From the NCBI RefSeq assembly GCF_000225345.1, contig NC_015977.1, positions 561,001-625,000 of the forward strand: 64,000 nt of DNA, written 5' to 3'. Below the pieces are notes generated by a model. The model was not told where the DNA came from, searched no databases, and saw nothing but the letters and a program-made list of their open reading frames with translations. This stretch comes from Roseburia hominis A2-183. Its GTDB lineage: Bacteria > Bacillota > Clostridia > Lachnospirales > Lachnospiraceae. Positions 55,117 to 63,420 of this stretch are shown here, piece after piece. The position numbers and the translations under genes were made by a program. The first letter of the stretch is position 1; every line of letters begins with the position of its first letter.

Positions 55117-57264
55117 ATGGATATTATTGCAAAAATTTCTGAGGAACTGGGAATTAAGCGCCATCAGACAGAGGCAGCAGTCAAGCTGATCGATGAAGGC
55201 AATACCATTCCTTTTATTGCGCGTTACCGGAAGGAGGCGACCGGCGCATTAAACGATGAGGTGCTTCGTAACCTGTCGGAGCGCCTTACCTATTTAAGAG
55301 GACTGGAGGAGCGCAAGGAGACGGTGTTCGCCAGCATTGAGGAGCAGGGGAAGCTGACGGACGAACTGAAAGCGCAGATCCTTTCGGCGGAGACGATGGT
55401 TCTGCTGGAGGATTTATACCGCCCGTACAAGCCGAAGCGCAGAACGCGCGCCACGATCGCCAAGGAAAAGGGACTGGAACCGCTTGCCGGTGTGATTACA
55501 CTGCAGATGATAAAAACGCCGCTCATAGAAGAGGAGGCAAAATACGTGGATGCCGAAAAGGGAGTTACAACCGCCGAGGAGGCGATTGCGGGAGCGTCGG
55601 ATATTATTGCGGAGTCCATCTCTGACGAGGCGGATTACCGTACGCACATCCGTGACCTCACGGTGAAAAAAGGCCGGATGACCTCTACTGCCAAAGACCC
55701 GGAGACGGAGTCCGTCTATGAGATGTATTACGATTTTGACGAGCCGGTGGCAAAGCTTGCCGGACACCGGATTCTGGCGGTGAACCGCGGAGAAAAAGAA
55801 AAATTCCTCACCGTGAAGATCGAAGCGCCGCAGGAGGACATTCTGCGCTATCTGGAGAAAAAGGTGATTGTCCGGGACAACCCGCAGACGAATGAGGTGC
55901 TGCGCGATGTGGTGAGAGACGCCTATGACCGTCTGATTGCACCGGCGATCGAGCGTGAGATCCGGAGTAACCTGACCGAGCGTGCGGAGGACGGCGCCAT
56001 CCGTGTATTCGGAAAGAACTTAGAGCAGCTGCTGATGCAGCCGCCGATTGCCGGACAGGTGGTGCTCGGATGGGACCCGGCGTTTCGGACAGGCTGTAAG
56101 CTTGCTGTGGTAGATCCGACCGGAAAAGTGCTTGATACGACGGTGATTTATCCGACGGCTCCGCAGAATAAAGTGGCGGAGGCAAAAGCGGTATTAAAGA
56201 AATTGATTGCCAAATATCACATTACCCTGATTTCCCTTGGAAACGGAACGGCATCGCGGGAATCCGAACAGATCATTGTGGACCTGTTAAAGGAACTTCC
56301 GGTAAAAGTACAGTACATTATTGTCAATGAGGCGGGCGCGTCAGTCTATTCTGCCAGCAAGCTTGCCACGGAGGAATTCCCGAATTTTGACGTGGGACAG
56401 CGAAGCGCAGCGTCCATGGCGCGCCGTCTGCAGGATCCGTTGGCGGAGCTTGTTAAAATCGATCCGAAGTCCATCGGTGTGGGACAGTATCAGCATGACA
56501 TGAACCAGAAAAAGCTGGGCGAAGCACTTGGCGGCGTGGTCGAGGATTGCGTGAACAAAGTCGGCGTGGATTTGAACACTGCATCGGCATCGCTTCTGGA
56601 ATACGTCTCCGGCATCAGCAAGACGCTGGCAAAAAATATTGTAACCTACCGCGAGGAAAACGGCAGATTTGTATCCCGTGCAGGACTTTTGAAGGTGCCG
56701 AAGCTGGGACCGAAGGCGTATGAACAGTGCGCAGGATTCCTGCGGATCGGTGACGGAAAGAATCCGCTCGATGCGACCGGTGTGCACCCGGAGAGCTATG
56801 ATGCCACGAAGAAGCTTCTGAAGCGGCTGGATTATACGTTATCTGACGTAAAAGAGCGGAAGGTAGAGGGCATTTCCAAAAAGATCCATGACTACAAAAA
56901 ACTCTCGGAAGAACTGGGTGTGGGAGAGATGACGCTGCAGGACATCGTCAAGGAGCTGGAGAAGCCGGCGAGAGACCCGAGAGAGGACATGCCAAAGCCG
57001 ATTCTGCGCAGCGATGTGCTTGAGATCAAAGACCTGACGCCGGGGATGATTCTGAAAGGAACCGTGCGCAACGTCATTGATTTTGGCGCGTTTGTCGATA
57101 TTGGTGTTCATCAGGACGGACTGGTGCATATTTCACAGATGAGCGACAAGTTTATCAAGCACCCGCTCGAAGTTGTCAGCGTCGGGGATATTGTGGAAGT
57201 GAAAGTATTAAGCGTTGATCCGAAAAAGCAGCGCATCCAGCTGACGATGAAGCTGAACGGATAG
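55117..57264 (+). CDS. tex: Tex, RNA-binding transcriptional accessory protein
   Basis: 715 aa, full length. N-terminal Tex domain (HQTEAAVKLIDEGNTIPFIARYRKE in pattern), a YqgF-like RNase H fold (GWDPAFRTGCKLAVVD), helix-hairpin-helix units (NTASASLLEYVSGISK, LLKVPKLGPKAYEQCAGFLRI), and a C-terminal S1 RNA-binding domain (~630-705, GMILKGTVRNVIDFGAFVDIGVHQDGLVH). It binds nucleic acid and is linked to transcription and toxin expression in other bacteria. GGAGGAC precedes ATG 55117. Confidence 0.96.
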   Translation: MDIIAKISEELGIKRHQTEAAVKLIDEGNTIPFIARYRKEATGALNDEVLRNLSERLTYLRGLEERKETVFASIEEQGKLTDELKAQILSAETMVLLEDLYRPYKPKRRTRATIAKEKGLEPLAGVITLQMIKTPLIEEEAKYVDAEKGVTTAEEAIAGASDIIAESISDEADYRTHIRDLTVKKGRMTSTAKDPETESVYEMYYDFDEPVAKLAGHRILAVNRGEKEKFLTVKIEAPQEDILRYLEKKVIVRDNPQTNEVLRDVVRDAYDRLIAPAIEREIRSNLTERAEDGAIRVFGKNLEQLLMQPPIAGQVVLGWDPAFRTGCKLAVVDPTGKVLDTTVIYPTAPQNKVAEAKAVLKKLIAKYHITLISLGNGTASRESEQIIVDLLKELPVKVQYIIVNEAGASVYSASKLATEEFPNFDVGQRSAASMARRLQDPLAELVKIDPKSIGVGQYQHDMNQKKLGEALGGVVEDCVNKVGVDLNTASASLLEYVSGISKTLAKNIVTYREENGRFVSRAGLLKVPKLGPKAYEQCAGFLRIGDGKNPLDATGVHPESYDATKKLLKRLDYTLSDVKERKVEGISKKIHDYKKLSEELGVGEMTLQDIVKELEKPARDPREDMPKPILRSDVLEIKDLTPGMILKGTVRNVIDFGAFVDIGVHQDGLVHISQMSDKFIKHPLEVVSVGDIVEVKVLSVDPKKQRIQLTMKLNG

Positions 57265-57274
57265 AGAAAAAGGG

Positions 57275-57303
57275 TTGACAGTATGCCCATATGGGCATAC
57301 AAT
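57275..57303 (+). promoter_or_regulatory. ribU promoter with palindromic operator in the spacer
   Basis: TTGACA, 17-bp spacer, TACAAT. The perfect palindrome GTATGCCCATATGGGCATAC (57281-57300) fills the spacer and enters the -10 box, a classic repressor position. No matching regulator was recognised in the window. Confidence 0.8.
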
Positions 57304-57327
57304 ATAGAAGCAAAATAAATATTAGGA

Positions 57328-57483
57328 ATTCTTCGGGGCAGGGTGATATGAGTTCACAGAGATGGAAGCATAGATTCCCGACCGACGGTGATTCTGGCAG
57401 ACGCCAGATCAGTCCGTGAGCTGCAGTTGCAGTTGAGCCGGTGTGAATCCGGGACCGACAGTATAGTCTGGATGAGAGAAGAG
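57328..57483 (+). ncRNA. FMN riboswitch (RFN element)
   Basis: Conserved blocks are visible in order: TTCTTCGGGGCAGGG, ATTCCCGACCGACGGTGA, AGTCCGTGAGC, GAGCCGGTGTGAATCC, GGGACCGACAGTATAGTCTGG and GATGAGAGAAGA. It binds FMN and stops expression of riboflavin genes. The loop between GGG and CCC of P2 is enlarged (57343-57374) compared with the usual short loop. A terminator at 57535 completes a transcription-attenuation switch in front of ribU. Confidence 0.95.
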
Positions 57484-57534
57484 AAGCATGTTAGGAGGAC
57501 CTGCGGCAGCAGGGTCTTAAGAATGCAATTTAAC

Positions 57535-57566
57535 GCCCCGGATGTAGAGATCATCCGGGGCTTTTT
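57535..57566 (+). terminator. Terminator of the FMN riboswitch
   Basis: GCCCCGGATG pairs with CATCCGGGGC, followed by five T. This is the off-state hairpin before ribU. Confidence 0.92.
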
Positions 57567-57673
57567 GTGTGGCGGGAATAAGCGCTGTTCCGCTGCCGGA
57601 ATGCAATCCGTTGAAAGACGGCTGACACGCGAGAATACCTCGAATTCCTGCAGAGAAAAGGAGACGAGTCATT

Positions 57674-58300
57674 ATGGACACAAACAGTACAATCACAGGT
57701 AGGACAACAATAAACAGTATTTCGAGCGTTCGCTACATGAGCGTCACGGCAATGCTTTCCGCAGTAGCATTTATTTTAATGTTCCTGGATTTTTCCGTTC
57801 CGTTTATGCCGGCTTTCATCAAGATGGATCTCTCAGAGCTCCCGGCACTGATCGGTGCATTTTCCATGGGACCGGTATGCGGCATTCTGATCTGTCTGAT
57901 CAAGAATGTGCTTCATCTGTTTATTACAACAACCGGCGGCGTCGGTGAGCTTTCCAACTTCCTTCTGGGCGTAGCATTCGTACTTCCGGCAGGATTGATT
58001 TACCGCCACAAAAAGAGCCGCAGAAGCGCATTGATTGGATCCCTGTTCGGTGCGGTGATCATGGGTGTATTTTCCGTGGTATCCAACTACTTCCTGGTAT
58101 ATCCGGTATACTACAACTTTATGCCGGAAGAAGCTGTGCTCGGCGCTTATCAGGTGATCGTACCATCCATGAAGAGCATTCTGCAGTGCCTGGTGTGCTT
58201 CAATATGCCGTTTACCATCGTGAAGGGACTGTTTTCCGTGGTAATCACATTCTTGGTATACAAACACATTTCGCCGATTCTGAAAGGAGCGAACCGCTAG
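57674..58300 (+). CDS. ribU: Riboflavin ECF transporter S component
   Basis: 208 aa, five to six membrane segments. RibU pattern: FSVPFMPAFIKMDLSELPALIG, then FLLGVAFVLPAGLIYR. Binds riboflavin and hands it to the shared ECF energising module. Identification is supported by the FMN riboswitch directly upstream. AAAGGAG precedes ATG 57674 at 10 nt. Confidence 0.94.
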   Translation: MDTNSTITGRTTINSISSVRYMSVTAMLSAVAFILMFLDFSVPFMPAFIKMDLSELPALIGAFSMGPVCGILICLIKNVLHLFITTTGGVGELSNFLLGVAFVLPAGLIYRHKKSRRSALIGSLFGAVIMGVFSVVSNYFLVYPVYYNFMPEEAVLGAYQVIVPSMKSILQCLVCFNMPFTIVKGLFSVVITFLVYKHISPILKGANR

Positions 58301-58337
58301 AAAAGGGGCTGTCTTAGACGACAGCCCCTTTTCTTTT
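58301..58337 (+). terminator. Terminator of ribU
   Basis: AAAAGGGGCTGTC pairs with GACAGCCCCTTTT, followed by CTTTT. Confidence 0.9.
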
Positions 58338-58385
58338 GGAATGAAAAATGCTATACTAGCTTAGATATAGACAGGAGGAAATGTT

Positions 58386-58883
58386 ATGCCGCTAAAGTTT
58401 GATATTACATTGACAGCAGAAGATATGTACCGGTTTAATATGTACCAGACCTACTCCGGATTTCACGGGTGGTTTTCCATTGCGTTTTCCATCCTGATTT
58501 TTGTGGTGGCAGGAGTGACCCGCGGGAAGATCGAGGCGGCATACACCGCATTATATATTGTATTTGGCATCGTATTTCTGGTCTATCCTCCGGTGAGCCT
58601 GTACCTAAGGTCGAAGCGCACACTGGCAATGTCCGAGGTGCTGCGGGGAACGCTGCACTATGAGGTGGACGAGGAGGGGCTGCACGTATCGCAGAAGGAA
58701 GAGAGTGCGCTGCTTCCGTGGGAGCAGATCTATAAAATGGTCGCGACGAAGCACAACGTTCTGGTGTACAGCAGCAGGATCAATGCCTATGTCATTCCGA
58801 GAGCACAGCTGGGGGAAAGCTACGCGGCACTGCAGACACAGGCTGCGGCACATCTGCCGGCGTACCGTTTGAAGATGAAGTAG
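58386..58883 (+). CDS. YcxB-like membrane protein
   Basis: 165 aa. Two membrane helices (~28-45, ~52-72) follow an N-terminal LTAEDMYRFNMYQ segment; the C-terminal ~85 residues form the YcxB-type domain (LHYEVDEEGLHVSQKEES, LLPWEQIYKMVATKHN). Function unknown. GGAGGAAATG-type ribosome site before ATG 58386. A TATACT box at 58352 may be part of its promoter. The tsaE gene follows after 19 bp. Confidence 0.82.
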   Translation: MPLKFDITLTAEDMYRFNMYQTYSGFHGWFSIAFSILIFVVAGVTRGKIEAAYTALYIVFGIVFLVYPPVSLYLRSKRTLAMSEVLRGTLHYEVDEEGLHVSQKEESALLPWEQIYKMVATKHNVLVYSSRINAYVIPRAQLGESYAALQTQAAAHLPAYRLKMK

Positions 58884-58902
58884 AGAATGGGGATTTTAAA
58901 AT

Positions 58903-59352
58903 ATGACAGAAAAGATCTATGAAACATATTCGCCGGAAGAGACGCACGCGCTTGGAAAACGCCTGGGCGCGGAGGCAAAGCCCGGCGACGTCTATACGCT
59001 GGTGGGAGATCTGGGCGTCGGAAAGACAGTCTTCACACAGGGAATTGCGGAAGGACTTGGCATCACGGAGCCAGTCTCCAGCCCGACCTTTACAATCGTG
59101 CAGGTATATGAGGAGGGCAGGATGCCGTTTTATCATTTCGACGTTTACCGCATCGGGGACATCGAGGAGATGGATGAGATCGGCTACGAGGATTATTTCT
59201 ACGGGGATGGTCTGTGCATGATCGAGTGGGCGAATCTGATCGAAGAGATTTTGCCGGAGCGGCGCAGCGAAGTTACTATAGAAAAAGATCTGGAAATGGG
59301 ATTTGATTATCGCAGAATTACCATAAGAGAGCATCAGGAGGACAGAAAATGA
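58903..59352 (+). CDS. tsaE: tRNA threonylcarbamoyladenosine biosynthesis ATPase TsaE
   Basis: 149 aa P-loop protein. Walker A GDLGVGKTVFTQ (~36), SSPTFTIVQVYE, and FYHFDVYRI. It works with TsaB and TsaD to make t6A37 in ANN-reading tRNAs. It overlaps tsaB by 4 bp, and rimI follows, giving the usual tsaE-tsaB-rimI order; tsaD is encoded at 62395. Confidence 0.96.
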   Translation: MTEKIYETYSPEETHALGKRLGAEAKPGDVYTLVGDLGVGKTVFTQGIAEGLGITEPVSSPTFTIVQVYEEGRMPFYHFDVYRIGDIEEMDEIGYEDYFYGDGLCMIEWANLIEEILPERRSEVTIEKDLEMGFDYRRITIREHQEDRK

Positions 59353-60071
59353 AAATATTAGGATTGGACAGTTCCGGTCTGGTGGCGAGCGTTGCAATCG
59401 CGGAGGATGACAACCTTCTGGGAGAATATACCGTAAACTATAAAAAGACACATTCACAGACCCTTCTTCCCATGCTGGATGAGGTGGCGCGCATGATCGA
59501 ACTGGATCTTTCGAGTATCGATGCAATCGCGGTTGCAGGCGGACCGGGCTCATTTACGGGACTTCGGATTGGTTCGGCGACGGCAAAAGGTCTGGGACTC
59601 GCGTTGGAGAAGCCGATCCTCAATGTGCCGACGGTGGACGCACTTGCATACAATCTGGTGGGACACCGGGATATGGTATGCCCGCTTATGGACGCAAGAA
59701 GAAATCAGACCTATACCGGTTTGTACCGTTTTGATGGAAACGACATGCAGGTGCTGCGCGGAGAGTGTGCCGTGGGAATCGATGAGATTGCGGCGGACAT
59801 CAACAGCAGAGGTGAGGCGGTCGTATTTTTGGGAGACGGTGTACCGGTTTTTAAGGCATATCTGGAGGAGCAGCTTACGGTGCCGCATTCCTATGCGCCC
59901 GCACATCTGAACAAGCAGCGGGCCGGCGCGGTTGCTGTGCTTGGCATGCAGTATTACAGAGAGGGAAAAACGGAGAGCGCGGCGGAACACCGCCCGGAAT
60001 ATCTCCGGCTGTCCCAGGCGGAAAGAGAGCGCAAGGAGCAGGAAGCCGCAAAAGGAAAGGAAAACGTATGA
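59349..60071 (+). CDS. tsaB: tRNA threonylcarbamoyladenosine biosynthesis protein TsaB
   Basis: 240 aa ASKHA-fold protein. LGLDSSGLVASVAI at the start and GGPGSFTGLRIG near residue 65. Forms the t6A complex with TsaD and TsaE. The C-terminus has a charged Glu/Arg/Lys tail. Overlaps tsaE by 4 bp and rimI by 4 bp, so the three are translationally coupled. Confidence 0.96.
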   Translation: MKILGLDSSGLVASVAIAEDDNLLGEYTVNYKKTHSQTLLPMLDEVARMIELDLSSIDAIAVAGGPGSFTGLRIGSATAKGLGLALEKPILNVPTVDALAYNLVGHRDMVCPLMDARRNQTYTGLYRFDGNDMQVLRGECAVGIDEIAADINSRGEAVVFLGDGVPVFKAYLEEQLTVPHSYAPAHLNKQRAGAVAVLGMQYYREGKTESAAEHRPEYLRLSQAERERKEQEAAKGKENV

Positions 60072-60505
60072 GTATTATCCGGAGCATGACAGCGGAAGAT
60101 GCGGCGAAGGTGGCGTCTCTGGAGGCGGAGATTTTTTCGCAGCCGTGGAGTGAGAATGCTTTTTTGGATTCGCTTTGTCTGCCCGACACGATCTTTCTGG
60201 TGGCAGAGGAATCGGGTGTCATACAGGGGTACATCGGAATGTATCTTGCGGCCGATGAGGGTGAGATCACAAATGTGGCTGTGAATCCTGCGTGCCGCAG
60301 GCGTGGAATCGGGGAAGGGCTGCTCACAGAGATGAAAAAACGTGCCGCAGACCACAAGATTGCCCGCATTGTCCTTGAAGTGCGCGTGTCAAATGAGGGG
60401 GCGATCCGTTTGTACGAGAAGCAGGGATTTTCCTCGGTGGGTATCCGCCGGGGGTTTTATGAATTCCCGAGAGAAGATGCCAGAATTATGGTCTGTGCCC
60501 TGTAA
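60068..60505 (+). CDS. rimI: Ribosomal protein alanine N-acetyltransferase RimI
   Basis: 145 aa GNAT protein. Acetyl-CoA motif VNPACRRRGIGEGLL (~78-92) and LEVRVSNEGAIRLYEKQGF, both typical of RimI. It acetylates the N-terminus of ribosomal protein S18 in E. coli. The position after tsaB is characteristic. Confidence 0.93.
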   Translation: MSIIRSMTAEDAAKVASLEAEIFSQPWSENAFLDSLCLPDTIFLVAEESGVIQGYIGMYLAADEGEITNVAVNPACRRRGIGEGLLTEMKKRAADHKIARIVLEVRVSNEGAIRLYEKQGFSSVGIRRGFYEFPREDARIMVCAL

Positions 60506-60536
60506 TTCCCTGTGGGATTGCACGGCGGCTCAATGA

Positions 60537-60591
60537 TATAATGAATCCTGACGGATTCATATTAGAAGTTCCTAAGGAATTTCGGATGCGC
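60537..60591 (-). repeat. Double-hairpin dispersed repeat, copy 3 (reverse orientation)
   Basis: Reverse complement aligns end to end with 54015-54069. Hairpins: GAATCCTGACGGATTC and GAAGTTCCTAAGGAATTTC. Where copy 2 has GAACTC/GAGTTC, this copy has GAATCC/GGATTC, a paired change that keeps the stem. Confidence 0.82.
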
Positions 60592-60633
60592 AGAAAGCGG
60601 CGCGAAACAGACGATAGAATGGAGAATATATCA

Positions 60634-60864
60634 ATGAGCAGACGAAACGGAGTGATTTATTGTAACCGATGTGGCAGCCCGATCTGTACGGAAGGGGAAG
60701 CAGGAAAAAGTTCCTTTCTTACTATTTGTAAAGAGTGGGGCTATTTTTCCGAACGAAAAGACGGTACGGTGCACAGGATGGATCTGTGCGAATCGTGTTA
60801 TGACGCCTGGGTGCGGACGTTTGCCATCGCGCCGGAGGTGGAACAAAAGACAGAACTGATATAG
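60634..60864 (+). CDS. Small zinc-binding protein
   Basis: 76 aa. Two Cys pairs: CNRCG near the start with a following PIC, and CESC near residue 55, likely binding zinc. No known function. ATG 60634 has GGAG 10 nt upstream; longer in-frame starts run back into the double-hairpin repeat. It lies 18 bp before the RNase Z gene and is probably co-transcribed with it. Confidence 0.7.
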   Translation: MSRRNGVIYCNRCGSPICTEGEAGKSSFLTICKEWGYFSERKDGTVHRMDLCESCYDAWVRTFAIAPEVEQKTELI

Positions 60865-60882
60865 CGATAAAGGAGTTTATTC

Positions 60883-61800
60883 ATGTTAGATGTATGCCTA
60901 TTGGGAACAGGAGGAATGATGCCGCTGCCCCGCCGTTTTCTGACGGCGGCTATGCTGCGTTACAACGGCAGCAGTCTGCTGATTGATTGCGGCGAGGGAA
61001 CACAGGTGGCGATCAAGGAAAAGGGACTGACGTTTAAGCCCATTGATGTCATCTGTTTTACCCATTACCACGGAGATCACATCGGCGGACTGCCGGGACT
61101 GCTTCTCACCATGGGAAATGCGGACAGAACCGAGCCACTGACCATGATCGGTCCGCGGGGGCTGGAACGGGTGGTGAACGCGCTCCGGGTGATTGCTCCG
61201 GAACTTCCGTTTGAAATACGTTTTATTGAGATTACGGAACCGGAAATGCGGCTGGAACTCAATGGATACTGTATACATGCATTTCGTGTCAATCATAATG
61301 TTACCTGTTACGGTTATTCGGTCGAAATAAAACGTGCAGGGAAGTTTGACGTGGAGAGAGCGCGTGCGGCGGCAATTCCGCAGAAATACTGGAGCCGTCT
61401 GCAGAAGGGAGAGATCCTGTCCGGGGAAGACGGAACGGTCTATACGCCGGAGATGGTGCTCGGACCAGCCAGACGCGGCATCAAGATGACGTACTGCACG
61501 GACACCAGACCGACAGAATCAATCGTGGCGGCGGCGGAGGGATCGGACCTTTTTATCTGCGAGGGAATGTATGCGGAGCCGGAGAAGCTTGTCAAGGCGA
61601 AGCAGTACAAACACATGACATTCTATGAGGCGGCAGACATGGCGAAGAGAGCCGGCGTCAGGGAAATGTGGCTGACCCACTATTCTCCATCCCTGGTGCA
61701 TGCAGAGAACTATCTGCCCCAGGTGCGAGAGATTTTCCCGGATGCGTTTTTGGGAAAAGACGGGAAAAGCGTGGAATTGATGTTTGAGGATGAGAACTAA
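60883..61800 (+). CDS. rnz: Ribonuclease Z
   Basis: 305 aa metallo-beta-lactamase fold. Zinc motif FTHYHGDHIGGLPGLL (~61), a further His in HAFRVNHNVTCYGY, the Asp in TYCTDTRPTES and a final His in LTHYSPS. It cuts the 3' trailer from tRNA precursors. AAAGGAG precedes ATG 60883. Confidence 0.94.
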   Translation: MLDVCLLGTGGMMPLPRRFLTAAMLRYNGSSLLIDCGEGTQVAIKEKGLTFKPIDVICFTHYHGDHIGGLPGLLLTMGNADRTEPLTMIGPRGLERVVNALRVIAPELPFEIRFIEITEPEMRLELNGYCIHAFRVNHNVTCYGYSVEIKRAGKFDVERARAAAIPQKYWSRLQKGEILSGEDGTVYTPEMVLGPARRGIKMTYCTDTRPTESIVAAAEGSDLFICEGMYAEPEKLVKAKQYKHMTFYEAADMAKRAGVREMWLTHYSPSLVHAENYLPQVREIFPDAFLGKDGKSVELMFEDEN

Positions 61801-61820
61801 AGAAAAGGGAGGTTGTCATA

Positions 61821-62405
61821 ATGAAGAAGAGTGGCGTGATTAAGGCAGTGATAACAATACTGATCATTTTACTGATCGTGGGAGCGTATTACTTTTTTAC
61901 GACACAGAGACGGACATCGGTGGAAGATACAGTGGAGTTGACAGAGATACAAAAGCTTATCACAAAGAATCTGGATGCCAACTATCCGGCAACTCCGCGT
62001 GAGGTTGTGAAGTATTACAACCGTATTCTGGAGTGCTTCTATGATGATACCTATACGGACGATGAACTGGAGTCGCTGGCGGATCAGGCGAGAAAGCTGC
62101 TGGACGACGAACTGTTGGAGAACAATCCGCGGGATCAGTATCTTTCCGACCTGAAAGCGGATATTGAAGATTACCACAACAAATCAAAAACGATTCGCAG
62201 CAGCAATGTCTGCGACAGCAATGATGTGGTGTATCAGACGGTGGACGGGAGAGAGTGCGCTTATGTGACGGCGTCTTATTTTATGAATGAGAACAACAGC
62301 TTCGACCGTACCAACGAAATGTATGTTTTGAGAAAAGATGACGATGGAGACTGGAAGATTCTGGTATTCTATCAGGTGGAGGGAGATTCTTCCGATGAAC
62401 AGTAA
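61821..62405 (+). CDS. Membrane-anchored protein of unknown function (DUF6715-like)
   Basis: 194 aa. One N-terminal transmembrane helix (~8-28), then an extracytoplasmic helical/beta domain rich in Asp and Tyr ([34 protein letters not shown] in pattern). It fits a Lachnospiraceae family of unknown function. Overlaps the start of tsaD by 11 bp, so it is translated with it. GGGAGG precedes ATG 61821. Confidence 0.75.
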   Translation: MKKSGVIKAVITILIILLIVGAYYFFTTQRRTSVEDTVELTEIQKLITKNLDANYPATPREVVKYYNRILECFYDDTYTDDELESLADQARKLLDDELLENNPRDQYLSDLKADIEDYHNKSKTIRSSNVCDSNDVVYQTVDGRECAYVTASYFMNENNSFDRTNEMYVLRKDDDGDWKILVFYQVEGDSSDEQ

Positions 62406-63420
62406 TGAGATAAAAATATTGGCGATTGAAAGCTCGTGCGATGAGACGGCAGCAGCGGTTGTCGTGAATGGAAGGGATGTCAGATCAAATGTGATATCCT
62501 CCCAGATTGCATTGCATACCTTGTATGGCGGCGTCGTTCCGGAGATTGCCTCGCGCAAACACATTGAAAAAATCAATCAGGTGATTGGACAGGCACTTTC
62601 GGATGCGGGGATGACGCTGGATGATATGGATGCGATCGGTGTCACCTACGGCCCGGGGCTTGTTGGAGCACTGCTTGTCGGAGTGGCGGAGGCAAAAGCC
62701 ATCAGCTATGCCAAAAAGCTGCCACTGGTGGGTGTGCATCATATCGAGGGGCACATCAGCGCCAATTACATAGAGAACAAAGATCTGGAGCCGCCTTTTC
62801 TATGCCTGGTGGTGTCCGGCGGACATACACATCTTGTCAAGGTGCTTGATTATGGAAAATACGAGATCCTTGGAAAAACGAGGGACGACGCGGCGGGAGA
62901 GGCTTTTGACAAAGTGGCGCGTGCCATTGGACTCGGCTATCCGGGTGGACCGAAGATTGAAAAAGTGGCGCATGAGGGGAATCCGCATGCGGTAGAGTTC
63001 CCGCACGCCAAAATCGTGGACGGCCCGTATGACTTCAGCTTCAGCGGCTTGAAGTCTGCGGTGCTCAACTATTTAAACGGTTGTAAAATGAAGAACATTC
63101 CGATCGTACAGGCGGATATTGCGGCGTCCTTCCAGAAAGCGGTGACGGACGTGCTGATCGGAAATGCCATGAAAGCGATTGATGAATTCGGAATGGACAA
63201 ATTTGCGATTGCGGGTGGAGTTGCGTCCAACGGCACCCTGCGTGAGGGAATGCGTGCGGCGTGCGAGAAGAAGGGCGTGGCATTTTATCATCCGTCGCCG
63301 ATTTTCTGCACCGATAATGCGGCGATGATCGGTGTGGCGGCATATTATGATTTCATGCGCGGTCAGAGGGACGGACTGGATCTGAATGCGGTCCCGAATC
63401 TGAAGCTGGGGGAGCGATAG
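62395..63420 (+). CDS. tsaD: tRNA N6-adenosine threonylcarbamoyltransferase TsaD
   Basis: 341 aa ASKHA-fold protein. [16 protein letters not shown] at the start, the iron-binding [10 protein letters not shown], and SGGHTHLV followed by [13 protein letters not shown] and the C-terminal [17 protein letters not shown]. It transfers threonylcarbamoyl to A37 of tRNA. ATG 62395 has GGAGGGA upstream; the frame upstream lies within the previous gene. Its stop shares a base with the ispD start. Confidence 0.96.
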   Translation: MNSNEIKILAIESSCDETAAAVVVNGRDVRSNVISSQIALHTLYGGVVPEIASRKHIEKINQVIGQALSDAGMTLDDMDAIGVTYGPGLVGALLVGVAEAKAISYAKKLPLVGVHHIEGHISANYIENKDLEPPFLCLVVSGGHTHLVKVLDYGKYEILGKTRDDAAGEAFDKVARAIGLGYPGGPKIEKVAHEGNPHAVEFPHAKIVDGPYDFSFSGLKSAVLNYLNGCKMKNIPIVQADIAASFQKAVTDVLIGNAMKAIDEFGMDKFAIAGGVASNGTLREGMRAACEKKGVAFYHPSPIFCTDNAAMIGVAAYYDFMRGQRDGLDLNAVPNLKLGER

